A DNA stretch of 64,000 nt from contig NC_018044.1 in assembly GCF_002079055.1 (NCBI RefSeq), positions 1-64,000 on the forward strand, written 5' to 3'. The notes under the pieces were generated by a model, which worked only from the letters and a program-made list of their open reading frames with translations, made no database searches and was not told the DNA's origin. The stretch's first letter is position 1, and each line of letters begins with the position of its first letter. Origin of the DNA: Saccharomyces paradoxus (lineage: Eukaryota > Ascomycota > Saccharomycetes > Saccharomycetales > Saccharomycetaceae). Positions 40,819 to 53,358 of the stretch are shown here, piece after piece. Position numbers and translations under genes: made by a program.

Positions 40819-43800
40819 ATGGCATTTAGAAAATCAAATGTATATTTAAGTTTAGTGAATAGTTATCTTATTGATTCACCACAACCATCATCAATTAATT
40901 ATTGATGAAATATGGGTTCATTATTAGGTTTATGTTTAGTTATTCAAATTGTAACTGGTATTTTTATAGCTATGCATTATTCATCTAATATTGAATTAGC
41001 TTTTTCTTCTGTTGAACATATTATAAGAGATGTTCATTCAGGTTATATTTTAAGATATTTACATGCAAATGGTGCATCATTCTTTTTTATGGTAATGTTT
41101 ATGCATATGGCTAAAGGTTTATATTATGGTTCATATAGATCACCAAGAGTACTATTATGAAATGTAGGTGTAATTATTTTCATTTTAACTATTGCTACAG
41201 CTTTTTTAGGTTAAATAAACAACAATAGCCTAAAATTATATAATTATAATAATAATTATATGGTAGTCTATAATAATATATATATAATAAATAACTGTTA
41301 TTAGAAATATTATATAAAAATATAGGCAATATTAGTGAAAACGATCAAAGATCAATACAATTGAGATCGTCGGTTAAATAACGAGTCGCGACAGACTGGT
41401 TCACTGATAGATATCTGTAATGATATTTAATGCACAGTCGAATAATGTATTTAAATGAAATTTTGAATATTATTTTTAATAAATATATAAATAAAAAAAT
41501 GATTATAAATAGTTTTAATCTATCTAAAAAAAAAAATATCTTAAATAATATAATAATAATAATAATAATAATAATAAAATATTAAATGTTGAATTATTAT
41601 TAAAAATAAATAATGTACAACCTATTAAATATTGAATTAATTTATAGAATAAAAATAATAAAGAAGATATTAAAAATTATTTATATAAAAAACAAGGTAT
41701 TTATTATATTGGTAATATAATAACGAGTGAATTTTATATTGGTTCTGCTGGTTTTAATAATTTATATAAAAGATTTCTTAAACATTTATATACTTTAGAG
41801 GGAAATAGTTCTATTACTAAAGATGTAAAAAAATATGGTTTAAATACTTTTGTATATGGTATTTTATAAATATATGATAATTTAACTTTAGATAGAGATT
41901 ATTTATTTAATATTGAACAAATTTATTTATATAATAAATTACCTACATATAATAATGATAATTTAAAAGCAGTATTTCTAAATAAATTAACTAAATTAAA
42001 TGAAATATAAAAAAAAATACAATTTGCAAAAGATAATGATATTTTTGGTATTTATTTAAATAAATATTTAAATATTAATAGACTTCAATTTAATAAAATA
42101 TATTAAAAATATAATAATATGTATTATAATAATAATAAGATTTATAAAAAAAAAATGATCTATTAAAGGTATAAAAAATATTATTAAAGGAGTGAGTTTA
42201 TCTTTATATTTATATAATATAAATAATGAATTAATTTGTAGTTTTGAATCTAGAAAAGTAGCAGCTCATTTATTAGGCTGCAATGATAGAACTATTATTA
42301 GAGCTATAAAAGAATCAGGTTATATTTATATTCCTAATCAATTTATACCTTATTAAAAAAATCATTTTGATATAAATAGTAAACTTATTATTAATAATTT
42401 TAAAACTTATGATTTAGAATATATTTCTTGTAGAAATAAGATTCATATAATTAAAGCAACTCGACATAATTTAGTTAATACTATTAAAGTATTTATTAAA
42501 AATAATATTCAAAAATAATTGTATTGTTGTGTTTATGGACAGAGTGAGACAAGTATAAGTATATTATTATAATATCATACCATTAAATAAATTATTTTAA
42601 TGAAATGATTATGTTTATATATAACATATACCTAATTAGACATGCATTATTAGTAATAATTTTGTATGAAACTCTAATAATAATAATTATTATTAATTAT
42701 TAAGGTAAGATTCATATGGATAGCGTAAGTCAATCTAATATTATAAAATATCGTAACATAAACAATATTTTTTCTATTATTAATTAATTAATTAATTAAT
42801 TAATAAATAATAATAATAAATAAAAATAATTATATGAGAAGTAAGATATTCAATTCTGTCTAGAATACATATATATACGTTAATACTCATCGGTATAAAA
42901 TTAGAATCCTAAGTGAATTATAGAAAGTATAATAATATAAACTTGGTAAGCCCAATTATTTCCATATAATATTTATATTAATATTATATGGTAGTTATAT
43001 ATAATATTATTAAATAAATAATAATAGAAATTATAATATAGATAAGTGGGTAAAAGACTATTGAAAAAGCTAAAGATTATATGTAATGTATAATATAGAT
43101 CAAATTATTTATATATTTTTATAAAAATATATAATAATGGTTAATATTATTATTAATTAATTAATTAATTAATTAATAATAATAACGAATAAATGATTAA
43201 TGTGAAAGCATGCTAACTTCAATATAGGATGATTTATATAGGATATAAATTGTTTGAGCTGTATACTATGAAAGTAGTACGTACAGTTCTGAGTGGGGGA
43301 AAATTTGTAAAGATCTACCTATCACAATTGTCACATTGAGGTAATATATATATCGCCTTAAATATGTTTTATATTATAATAATAATAAATATAATAATTT
43401 TAATATATAATAAATATATTATTAATATAATTAATAAAAAGGAAATAAATAATTATATTGGACCATTAAATATAGATATTATATCTATTATTTATGGTTC
43501 TATATTAAGTAATAGTTATGCTAAAAAAATTAAAGGTGGTACTAAAATTATTTTTCAACAAGAAAATATACATAATGATTATTTATATTATTTACATAGT
43601 TTATTAGCTAATTTAGGTTATTGTAATACTAATTTACCTATTATTAAAACAAAATTAAATAAAAAAGGTAAAATTATAAAATATTTAAATTTTGAAACTT
43701 GAAAATATAAATCTTTTAATTATATTTTTATAGATTGATATAAAAAAAATAAATTAAATATAAATTATATTAAAGTTTTACCTAAATCTTTAAATATATA

Positions 43801-46800
43801 TTTAACACCATTAGCTTTAGCTATCTGAATCATAGATAATAATTGTAAATTTAATAAAAAATTAATATTCTTTATAAATTATTTTAAATATAATGATATA
43901 TTATTCTTAAAAAATTTATTATATTATAAATATAATATTAATACTACTATTTATAATAATAATAATAATAATAATTTAAATAATACACAATATATTATTT
44001 ATGTATCTAAAGAATCAATACCACTTTTAAATAAAATTGTATCACCATATATTATTCCAAGTATAAAATATAAATTAAATAATTATTTATTATAAATATA
44101 TAAAATAAAAAATATATATAATATAATATAAAACATATAGTATTATAATTTTATTTATTTATTATAATGCAATATTATTGAAAACATGTCAAAATTATAT
44201 TATTAAGTAACAAGACAGTGGGTTATATAATTTATATGATCCCAACAGAATACACCAATAATAGATATTATTATAAAAATAATATAATAATATTTAATGT
44301 TTATTCGAAGAAAATTTATAATATTTATTATTATAACACAAGGTTTAATAATCTATATATATATATATATATATATATATAACTACTATTATTATTATTA
44401 CATTTATTTAATTAATATATAAATAATGAATTATAATTATTATGATTAATATATTTATAATAATAATCTCATTATAATATTAATATATAATATTAATATA
44501 TAATATTTAATATATAACATTAATATATAACATTAATATATAACATTTATATATATAATATTTATATTATAGTATTATTGAGGTATAATATTTATTTATA
44601 ATATAGATATTGATTAAATGTAATTATAAATATAAAGGGTAGATATTATTAAATACAGGGTATTATTTATATTAATAAATCAATAATTAATTAATTGATA
44701 TTATTATTATTTTAAAAATAATAATAATTTATACATAATATTATTTTCTTGGCACTAGTTATTACTAATTTATTTTCAGCAATTCCATTTGTAGGTAACG
44801 ATATTGTATCTTGATTATGAGGTGGGTTTAATATAGAGGATCCATATTATAGTAATATAATATTAAATAAATCTGTTTTATGCTGAAATATCTTTATTTG
44901 AATAATAAATTACTATATTATTCAATTAATTATTTATAATAATAATATAATTTGAAATAAAAATAATATAGTTAAAATATTTATTATAAGAAGAAAATTA
45001 GCAGTAATTAATATATATATATATATAAAATTAATTATTCAGAGACTTTATAGTTATTATATAAATAATACTATTATTTATGATAAAAATCATAAATTAA
45101 ACACAGATAATCCTATTTATGCATATATTGTTGGTTTATTTGAAGGAGATGGTTGAATTACTATTTCAAAAAAAGGTAAATATTTATTATATGAATTAGG
45201 TATTGAAATACATATTAGAGATATTCAATTATTATATAAAATTAAAAATATTTTAGGTATTGGTAAAGTATCAATTAAAAAATTAAAAATAAAAGATGGT
45301 ACTATTAAAGAAATATGTAAATTTAATGTAAGAAATAAAAATCATTTAAAGAATATTATTATTCCTATTTTTGATAAATATCCTATATTAACTAATAAAC
45401 ATTATGATTATTTATATTTTAAAGATAATTTATTAAAAAATATTAAATATTATAATGATTTAGATTATTATTTACGTCCTATTAAATCATTTAATACTCT
45501 TAAAGATATTTTAAATAAAAATTATTTTTCTTCATGATTAATTGGTTTTTTTGAAACTCAAAGTTGTTTTAGTATTTATAAACCTATAAATAAAAAAATA
45601 AAACTTGCTAGTTTTGAAGTATCTATAAATAATAATAATATAGAAGTTATATTAGCTATTAAATCATATTTAAAAATTACTAAAAATATTTATACAGATA
45701 AATTTAATAATTCAAGAATAACACTTAAAAGTATTAATGGTATTAAAAATGTTGTAATATTTATTAATAATAACCCTATTAAATTATTAGGTTATAAAAA
45801 ATTACAATATTTATTATTCTTAAAAGATTTACGTCTTATTATTAAATATAATAATTATTTTAAAATACCTAATAAATATTAATCTTATATAAAAATATAA
45901 TAATAATATATTTATATATTATATAAATATATAAACAAAATATAATTTATATATAATTATTTATTATAAATATAGTCCGGCCCGCCCGCGGGGGCGGACC
46001 CCAAAGGAGTGAGGGACCCCTCCCGTAAGTATACGGGAGGGGGACCGAACCCCGAAGGAGTTTAATTATATATTAGATATATTATTATCAATAAATAATT
46101 CCTTTAGACTATTTATTATTTTATAATATTTATTCTTTATTATTAATTTTATTAATAATAAAAATCTTATCCTTTTATGGTATTTTATTTCCATTTAAGG
46201 ATATCGAAACTATAAATTAAAAAGTATAATTTTATTAATTATAATTTATGATTAATAAATAAGAAATAAAAACTTTAGAAGTAATATTTATCTTTTTTTT
46301 TTATAAACAAATATTATGATTAATATATAATTATTTATATATATTTATATATAATTATATATACATAAATAGGATTAAGATATAGTCCGAACAATATAGT
46401 GATATATTGATAATAGTTTTCAAATATGTAACTATTTAAACATTAAAAGCTCAGTATCTAACCCTCTAATCCAGAGATTCTTTGCGTTACATTACTTAGT
46501 ACCTTTTATTATTGCAGCAATGGTTATTATGCATTTAATGGCATTACATATTCATGGTTCATCTAATCCATTAGGTATTACAGGTAATTTAGATAGAATT
46601 CCAATGCATTCATACTTTATTTTTAAAGATTTAGTAACTGTATTTTTATTTATGTTAATTTTAGCATTATTTGTATTCTATTCACCTAATACTTTAGGTC
46701 ATCCTGATAATTATATTCCAGGTAATCCTTTAGTAACACCAGCATCTATTGTACCTGAATGATATTTATTACCATTCTATGCTATTTTAAGATCTATTCC

Positions 46801-47101
46801 TGATAAATTATTAGGAGTTATTCTAATGTTTGCAGCTATTTTAGTATTATTAGTTTTACCATTTACTGATAGAAGTGTAGTAAGAGGTAATACTTTTAAA
46901 GTATTATCTAAATTCTTCTTCTTTATCTTTGTATTCAATTTCGTATTATTAGGACAAATTGGAGCATGCCATGTAGAAGTACCTTATGTCTTAATGGGAC
47001 AAATCGCTACATTTATCTACTTCGCATATTTCTTAATTATTGTACCTGTTATCTCTACTATTGAAAATGTTTTATTCTATATTGGTAGAGTTAATAAATA
47101 A
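40819..47101 (+). CDS. COB: Cytochrome b (five exons, four introns)
   Basis: Central subunit of complex III, carrying haems bL and bH and the quinol sites. Exons: 40819-41211, 42522-42543, 43329-43342, 44752-44828 and 46450-47101; total 1158 bases, 385 residues, as in S. cerevisiae. Start [16 protein letters not shown]; haem histidines in AMHYSS and YLHANGASF, then in [10 protein letters not shown] and MALHIHGSS; Qo motif PEWY after VTPASIV; end YIGRVNK. The CTA after GGT-GCA (44755) and the CTA in SNPTIQ give Thr. Introns follow coding bases 393 (bI1alpha), 415 (bI1), 429 (bI2) and 506 (bI3). The bI4 and bI5 sites are empty and exon 5 runs to the stop. Dodecamer at 47215. Confidence 0.99.
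41212..42521 (+). mobile_element. COB intron at coding position 393 (bI1alpha), group I with broken GIY-YIG ORF
   Basis: 1310 bp, inserted after GCTTTTTTAGGT and before TATTGTTGTG. Exon ends in T, intron in G. The 5' part holds a group I core (ACAACAATAGCC, then GCAATATTAGTGAAAACGATC near 41326, ATCGTCGGTTAAATAACGAG near 41366, CACAGTCGAATAATG near 41433). The rest is a decayed endonuclease gene. I do not know this intron from the S. cerevisiae reference; an insertion at 393 is, as I recall, reported in S. paradoxus. Confidence 0.86.
41458..42518 (+). pseudogene. Broken GIY-YIG homing endonuclease in the 393 intron
   Basis: The GIY-YIG domain is clear: [20 protein letters not shown] (41693-41752) with the following YKRFLKH block containing the usual Arg, then the [13 protein letters not shown] block with the catalytic Glu near 41917. 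The C-terminal half keeps a modular DNA-binding tail ([17 protein letters not shown], then [14 protein letters not shown]-like). At least five in-frame stops (for example TAA near 41866, 42007, 42104) and frame changes interrupt it, so no enzyme is expected. The only GIY-YIG gene in the window. Confidence 0.85.
42544..43328 (+). mobile_element. COB intron bI1, group II, ORF-less
   Basis: 785 bp, starting GTGAGAC and ending CCTATCACAAT, at coding position 415 as in S. cerevisiae bI1. Domain V is GAGCTGTATACTATGAAAGT at 43256-43289 with pairing arm; domain VI follows with GGGGGAAAATTTGTAAAG. The flanking exons are only 22 and 14 bases. Confidence 0.93.
43343..44095 (+). CDS. BI2: bI2 maturase, intron-encoded part
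   Basis: Reads in frame from COB exons 1-3 (143 codons) into the intron for 250 more codons, stop at 44093; the fused protein is 393 residues. It carries two degenerate LAGLIDADG-like helices ([13 protein letters not shown] and [14 protein letters not shown]), the form seen in splicing maturases of this group. In S. cerevisiae the bI2 protein is the maturase for its own intron. It is whole here, with TGA read as Trp three times, and a run of Asn codons near 43957. Because expression needs bI1alpha and bI1 to be spliced first, synthesis should self-limit once bI2 is removed. Confidence 0.9.
43343..44751 (+). mobile_element. COB intron bI2, group I, with maturase ORF
   Basis: 1409 bp after coding base 429 (TTGAGGT | AATATATATATCGCC ... 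CTTG | GCACTAGTTATT). The ORF is fused to the upstream exon. The core 3' of the ORF includes ATTGAAAACATGTC, AGTAACAAGACAGTGGGTT near 44204 and CGAAGAAAATTTAT near 44307. Confidence 0.9.
44829..45882 (+). CDS. BI3: bI3 maturase, intron-encoded part
   Basis: Continues from COB exons 1-4; the fused protein is 519 residues, near the S. cerevisiae bI3 maturase. LAGLIDADG motif 1 is [11 protein letters not shown] (45127-45156). Motif 2 reads [11 protein letters not shown] (45538-45570), where Gln stands in the place of the catalytic acid. That argues against DNA cleavage while the protein can still help bI3 splice, as the S. cerevisiae protein does with nuclear Mrs1. The frame is whole. Several CTT codons should be read as Thr. 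Confidence 0.93.
45974..46061. repeat. Double GC cluster inside intron bI3
   Basis: TAGTCCGGCCCGCCCGCGGG with GGCGGACCCC, then GTGAGGGACCCCTCCCG with CGGGAGGGGGACCGAACCCC. It lies between the maturase stop and the 3' core, in a peripheral loop where splicing may tolerate it. Confidence 0.92.
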
Positions 47102-47214
47102 ATAAATAAATAAATAATTATATAATTAATTATTTTTTAATAATATACATTAATACATTGATATATATATAAATTATTATTAATAATAAATATTATTATT
47201 AATAATAATACTTT

Positions 47215-47226
47215 AATAATATTCTT
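47215..47226 (+). terminator. COB 3' processing dodecamer
   Basis: Exact AATAATATTCTT, 113 bases after the COB stop. Confidence 0.92.
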
Positions 47227-47554
47227 TATAATAATATATATCTAATTTACCCTTTTTATAAAACCTTAATATATTATATTAAATTAAATACAATTAATTC
47301 GGTTATTCAAATTAATCGAATAATATTAGTGTCTATAATATAAAAATAAATATAAATTAATTAATTAATAATAAAATAATATACTCATTAAATCAATATA
47401 AACCAATGAATAATATAATACAAATAAATTGAATTATAACTTACCTATTTTTTTTATCATATAATTATATATATTAATATATATATTATTATTTAATATA
47501 TTATAAATTTATTAATTATTATTATCATTATTCTTTTTTATTTTTTTTCATCTT

Positions 47555-47600
47555 ATTTCATTTCATTTCATTTCATTTCATTTCATTTCATTTCATTTCT
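47555..47600. repeat. Tandem pentanucleotide repeat TTCAT
   Basis: About nine TTCAT units, notable for containing C on one strand only in an AT-rich spacer. Confidence 0.92.
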
Positions 47601-48110
47601 TACAAATAATAAATTATCATGAAGTATAACTATTATATAATCTTATTATTTTTATTTATAAAAAAATAAATATAAAGTATTCATTAAATATAAAATTTAA
47701 TATAAAGTTCTTTATATATATATATATATATTAATGATTATTACTATTGATAATATAAAATTACTTTAGAATTAATTATCATAAATACATAAAACTATTA
47801 ATAATTAATTTTTAATATAATTATAAATATAATTTTTAATATTTATTTTATTGATTCTTAAATAAAATTAAAATTAATTGGTATTAATTAATATTATAAT
47901 AATTATTTTATATTTATTTACTTTAATTATAATTATTGAAACCCATCGATACAAAGATTGGAATCCCTTGTTATTATAAATAATAATAATAAAAATATTA
48001 TAGATATATTATATATATTATTATTTTTATTATTAATAAATATTTTATTATAATAAGTTTAAATAAATTATGATTTTTGATAAGTATTGTTATATTTTTT
48101 ATTTACAAAT

Positions 48111-48387
48111 ATATAAGTAATAGGGGGAGGGGGCGGGTGATAATAACCAGAATATTAAATATATATAAAGCACACATTAGTTAATATTTTATAATATAAC
48201 TAATATATAATAATTATAAAATAATTAATTATATAATATAAATAAAAGTATAAACGATATAATAAATTGAATAAAATAAATTATAATATTAAATATAAAC
48301 CAAATAAATAATATAATAAATAAGAACAAGAAGAAATCCGGGTCCCATAATAAATTATTATTGAAAATAATAATTGGGACCCCCACC
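48111..48387 (+). other. ori/rep replication origin with canonical promoter
   Basis: ATATAAGTAATAGGGGGAGG: the promoter at 48111-48119 runs straight into cluster C (GGGGGAGGGGGCGGGTGAT), the arrangement of active S. cerevisiae origins. AACCAGAATATTAAATATAT and AAAGCACACATTAG follow, then about 130 AT-rich bases, AAGAAGAAATCCGGGTCCC and cluster A ending GGGACCCCCACC. It is the only one of six elements without the promoter/C spacer, so it is the best candidate for an active origin. Cluster C has one T-to-C difference (GGGCGGGTG). Confidence 0.92.
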
Positions 48388-48749
48388 TCAAATATAAATA
48401 ATAATTAATAATATATTATATATATTAATATATAATAATATTATTAAAATATAAATTATATCATAAAAAAAAATAAAAATAAGATATATATATATATATA
48501 AATATATATATTCTTAATAAATATTATATATAATAATAATAATAAATTATGAAATAATAAAATTATTTCTTTTTATTATATTCCGTCTATTTAATATTTA
48601 ATATTTAATCCTACGGTGATTCGCATGATTAGTAAGGTATATATAATTATAATAATGAATATATTTTTATTTATAATTTCTTTATTATTATTAAAATGTT
48701 GTAATTTAATAATAATAATAATAAATTTTACCGTAATAATAATAATAAT

Positions 48750-48786
48750 TGGGCGCCAACCCCGTTGTTCACCGGATTGGTCCCAA
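48750..48786 (+). repeat. GC cluster, GTTCAC-loop family, partial
   Basis: GGGCGCCAACCCCGTTGTTC then ACCGGATTGGTCCC; the outer GC arms are missing and an AAT repeat tract follows. Confidence 0.8.
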
Positions 48787-48890
48787 TTAATATAATATAA
48801 TATAATAATAATAATAATATAATATAATATAATATAATATAATAATAATAATAATATAATATAATATAATATAATATAATATAATAGCGA
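48787..48890. repeat. AATAT and AAT repeat tract
   Basis: Alternating blocks of TATAA pentamers and AAT trimers, with the block pattern itself duplicated. Confidence 0.85.
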
Positions 48891-49119
48891 GGGTTATAAT
48901 ATTAATTCTTTTATAACTTTATAATTGTTATTATTTATTTATCTTTATACATATATATATATATAATATAGGCTTAAAAAAATGATATTCTTTTTATTTC
49001 TTTTTTATTTAATTTTATAATAATAATAAAATAAACTTAATTAAATATTATATATTTATTTATAATTAAATATATTATAGGTTTAATATTTTTATAATTA
49101 TTATTCTTATTTTTATTTT

Positions 49120-49169
49120 CCTATGGGATCAATTTGGTGTATATGAACAACGGGTTTGGCGTGGGGTTT
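49120..49169 (-). repeat. Decayed GC cluster, GTTCAC-loop family
   Basis: CTATGGGATCAATTTGG, loop GTGTATATGAACA, then CGGGTTTGGCGTGGGG. It resembles 13782 with the GATAT-type loop expansion. Confidence 0.75.
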
Positions 49170-49373
49170 ATATTAATATTATATTAATAAATAAAGATAA
49201 TTATATTTTATATTTATAATAAATAATATTATTAATTATTTTAATAGATAATTTTTTTAATAAATATATTATTAAATATCAATTAATATATTTTTATGAT
49301 TAAATTAAATTATTTATATATAATAAATAAGAGTATTAGTATATAAATATTAATATTTTTATTATTAATATTA

Positions 49374-49382
49374 ATATAAGTA
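49374..49382 (+). promoter_or_regulatory. ATP9 promoter ATATAAGTA
   Basis: Exact nonanucleotide 406 bases before the ATP9 ATG. ATP9, tRNA-Ser and VAR1 follow in the same direction and in S. cerevisiae are cotranscribed. Confidence 0.82.
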
Positions 49383-49778
49383 ATATATATAGTTATATGA
49401 TATTTTATTTTTATCATAATATAATAATAATTATATAAATCTTATACACATTTATATAAAAGTATATATATAATAATTTAATAAAAAAAATAATAAATAA
49501 AATATATAGATAGGATTAATAAAAAATAATAATATAATTTATAATATTATTTTATAATTTAATTAATAAAATATATTTTATATATATTATAAAAAGGTAT
49601 AAAAATAATAATTATCAATAAGTATTATTATTAATAAATAAGTGTATTAAAAATAATAAATAACAATATTAATATGTTAATTATATATAATATTTTTATA
49701 TATAATTATATATATATATTAAATAATAATAAAATTTATATATAATATAAAAATAAGAATAGATTAAATATTTAATAA

Positions 49779-50018
<240 letters not shown>

Positions 50019-50087
50019 TATATATATCTAAATAATATATTATAATAAAATAACGAATTAATAAAATAAAATTTCATTGATTAAATT

Positions 50088-50099
50088 AATAACATTCTT
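50088..50099 (+). terminator. ATP9 3' processing dodecamer, variant
   Basis: AATAACATTCTT, one base off the consensus, 70 bases after the stop. Position suits ATP9; the T-to-C change may weaken cutting, letting transcripts run on into tRNA-Ser and VAR1. Confidence 0.7.
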
Positions 50100-50903
50100 A
50101 TAATTATATATTATTATAAAAATATAATATTATATAATAATAATATATATATATAAATAAATTATAATAAAAAATATATTTTATAAATTAATATATAAAT
50201 AAATAAATAAATAATGGATAATATATAATTAATTTTTATATCATTAATAATAATAAATTTATAATCCACTCTTATTATAAATATTATAAATATTAATATT
50301 TAGATAAATATTATTAAGAGATATATTATTTATTTATCATAAAAATATTATTAATAAATAAAGAAATATATATATATATTATAAAAATATTTATTAATAA
50401 ATAATAAATTCTTTATATATAAAATATATTTAATATATTTAATTGGATGTAATCCAACCTTATTGTATTATTCATTAAATAATATAATATTAGTTACAAT
50501 TAATTTAATAATAAGGGTTATAATTAAATTATAATATATTATATACAATATAATAAAAAGTATATATATATTTTATTAAAAATATTTAATTATGATTATT
50601 TAAACATTTAATACATTTATATTTATATTATTTAAATATTGTAATTTATATTTATATTTATATATAGGGTTTATATTAATAATATAATTAAATAAAATTT
50701 ATGATAATTATATAATAATAATTTATTAAAATATTATAACCTTTTTAATTAATTATATTAATTGTATTAATAGTAATTATATGATAATTTATATAATTTT
50801 ATAAAAAAGGGTAATAAAAGTTTTTATATTTCTAATTATATAATATTATATTAAATATTATTTATAATATAAATATAATATATATATAGGTTTATTCATT
50901 TTA
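50100..50903. other. ATP9 to tRNA-Ser spacer
   Basis: AT-rich. A decayed cluster-like segment lies at 50442-50502 (TTGGATGTAATCCAACC, then TTATTCATTAAATAATAT). No gene is seen. Confidence 0.6.
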
Positions 50904-50990
50904 GGATGGTTGACTGAGTGGTTTAAAGTGTGATATTTGAGCTATCATTAGTCTTTATTGGCTACGTAGGTTCAAATCCTACATCATCCG
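50904..50990 (+). tRNA. tS(UGA): tRNA-Ser (UGA)
   Basis: Class II tRNA of 87 bases: acceptor GGATGGT with ATCATCC, anticodon stem TGATA/TATCA with TGA, long variable arm, T-arm GTAGGTTCAAATCCTAC. Reads UCN. Confidence 0.96.
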
Positions 50991-51454
50991 TAATAATATA
51001 TATATATAATAATATTAATATTACTCCTATTAATAAAATAAAATAATTTTATATTTATTAATTTTTAATAAATATAAAGTATATTAATATAATAATAATC
51101 ATAATAATTTATAAATAATATTATTTATATAATAATTTATAATATAATATAATATATTAAAGATTATAAATAATTAATAATTCTTTAAATTTATATTATA
51201 TATATATATATATTTAATAAAATTCTATATTTTAATATTTATAATATTATAATTAATTAATTATAAATTTTATAATATATAAAAAATTATAATATTTATT
51301 TTATATATTATTAATAAACTGCAAATAAATATCTAATATATTATTATCTATAATAATAAATAATATTATAATAAAGATGCATATTATATATATATAAATA
51401 TAATAATATATATATATATATATATATAATAGATAAAAATAATAATAAATAATA
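50991..51454. other. VAR1 leader
   Basis: AT-only sequence from tRNA-Ser to VAR1, presumably its 5' leader after tRNA removal. No site is recognised. Confidence 0.55.
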
Positions 51455-52570
<1,116 letters not shown>

Positions 52571-52848
52571 TATATATATATATAATAATAATAAATAATA
52601 ATATATATAATATATATATATATAATAATAATAATAAATATATATATAAATAATATTTATTTTTTATATCTATATAATTTATATATAATATAAATAATAT
52701 ATTAATTATATAAAATAAATTATAAATTATTTATATTAAGGTAATTAATTTTATATATTATTATAATAAACAATAATTTATAAATTAATCCTATTTAAAT
52801 TTATAATTAGTTAAAAATTATAAATAAATTAATAAATAAATAAATAAA

Positions 52849-52914
52849 TCCCTCGCGGTCGCAATACCTGTTGTTCATATACACCGAATAATGTTAATGT
52901 TGGTCCCATGAGGG
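52849..52914 (+). repeat. Decayed GC cluster, GTTCAC-loop family
   Basis: CCCTCGCGGTCGCAATACC, loop TGTTGTTCATATACACC, then GTTGGTCCCATGAGGG. The loop is expanded with ATATACA, like 13782 and 49120. Confidence 0.78.
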
Positions 52915-53109
52915 TTAAATAATTCTTTATTGATAGTAAATTAAATAAAATTTATATTACTATTATTATTAATATACTAATTATAAAAATTATATAAATT
53001 AATCTTTTTATATAAATATATCTAATATATATATATTTACCTAATACTCTTTTTTCTATTATATTTTTTTATTATTAATATAAAATATATAATATAAAGA
53101 ATTATATAA

Positions 53110-53121
53110 AATAATATTCTT
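53110..53121 (+). terminator. VAR1 dodecamer, first copy
   Basis: Exact AATAATATTCTT, 540 bases after the VAR1 stop. Confidence 0.85.
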
Positions 53122-53155
53122 AATAAATAAAATAATATTATTAATAAATTAATAA

Positions 53156-53167
53156 AATAATATTCTT
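53156..53167 (+). terminator. VAR1 dodecamer, second copy
   Basis: A second exact AATAATATTCTT 46 bases after the first, with similar flanks (AAAATAATATTCTTAAT), suggesting a local duplication. Confidence 0.85.
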
Positions 53168-53258
53168 AATTTTATTTTTTATCTTTTTTATATATACTTT
53201 TTTTTTATATATTAACTTTTTGTATTATCATATAAATTTATATATATATTATATTATA

Positions 53259-53267
53259 TTATAAGTA
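53259..53267 (+). promoter_or_regulatory. tRNA-Phe promoter TTATAAGTA
   Basis: Variant nonanucleotide only 20 bases before tRNA-Phe, so the transcript would start almost at the tRNA. tRNA-Val and COX3 lie downstream on the same strand. Confidence 0.75.
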
Positions 53268-53286
53268 ATAATAAGTATTATATATA

Positions 53287-53358
53287 GCTTTTATAGCTTA
53301 GTGGTAAAGCGATAAATTGAAGATTTATTTACATGTAGTTCGATTCTCATTAAGGGCA
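53287..53358 (+). tRNA. tF(GAA): tRNA-Phe (GAA)
   Basis: Acceptor GCTTTTA with TAAGGGC using G-U pairs; anticodon stem ATAAA/TTTAT with GAA; T-arm GTAGTTCGATTCTCAT. Confidence 0.95.

Larger units (their letters stand above)
44829..46449 (+). mobile_element. COB intron bI3, group I, with maturase ORF
   Basis: 1621 bp after coding base 506 (GAGGTGGGTT | TAATATAGAGG ... TTAAAAG | CTCAGTATC). It contains the fused ORF, a double GC cluster (45974-46061) and the core strand AAGATATAGTCCGAACAATA near 46378 shortly before the 3' splice site. Confidence 0.93.
52571..53286. other. VAR1 3' flank
   Basis: AT-rich with a GC cluster at 52849-52914, two dodecamers, and a promoter just before tRNA-Phe. It is one of the rearrangement borders relative to S. 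cerevisiae, where 21S rRNA follows VAR1. Confidence 0.65.

Noticed and set aside
47555-47600. TTCAT array as a possible CRISPR or regulatory array
   Set aside because: Unit is five bases without spacers; a simple microsatellite.
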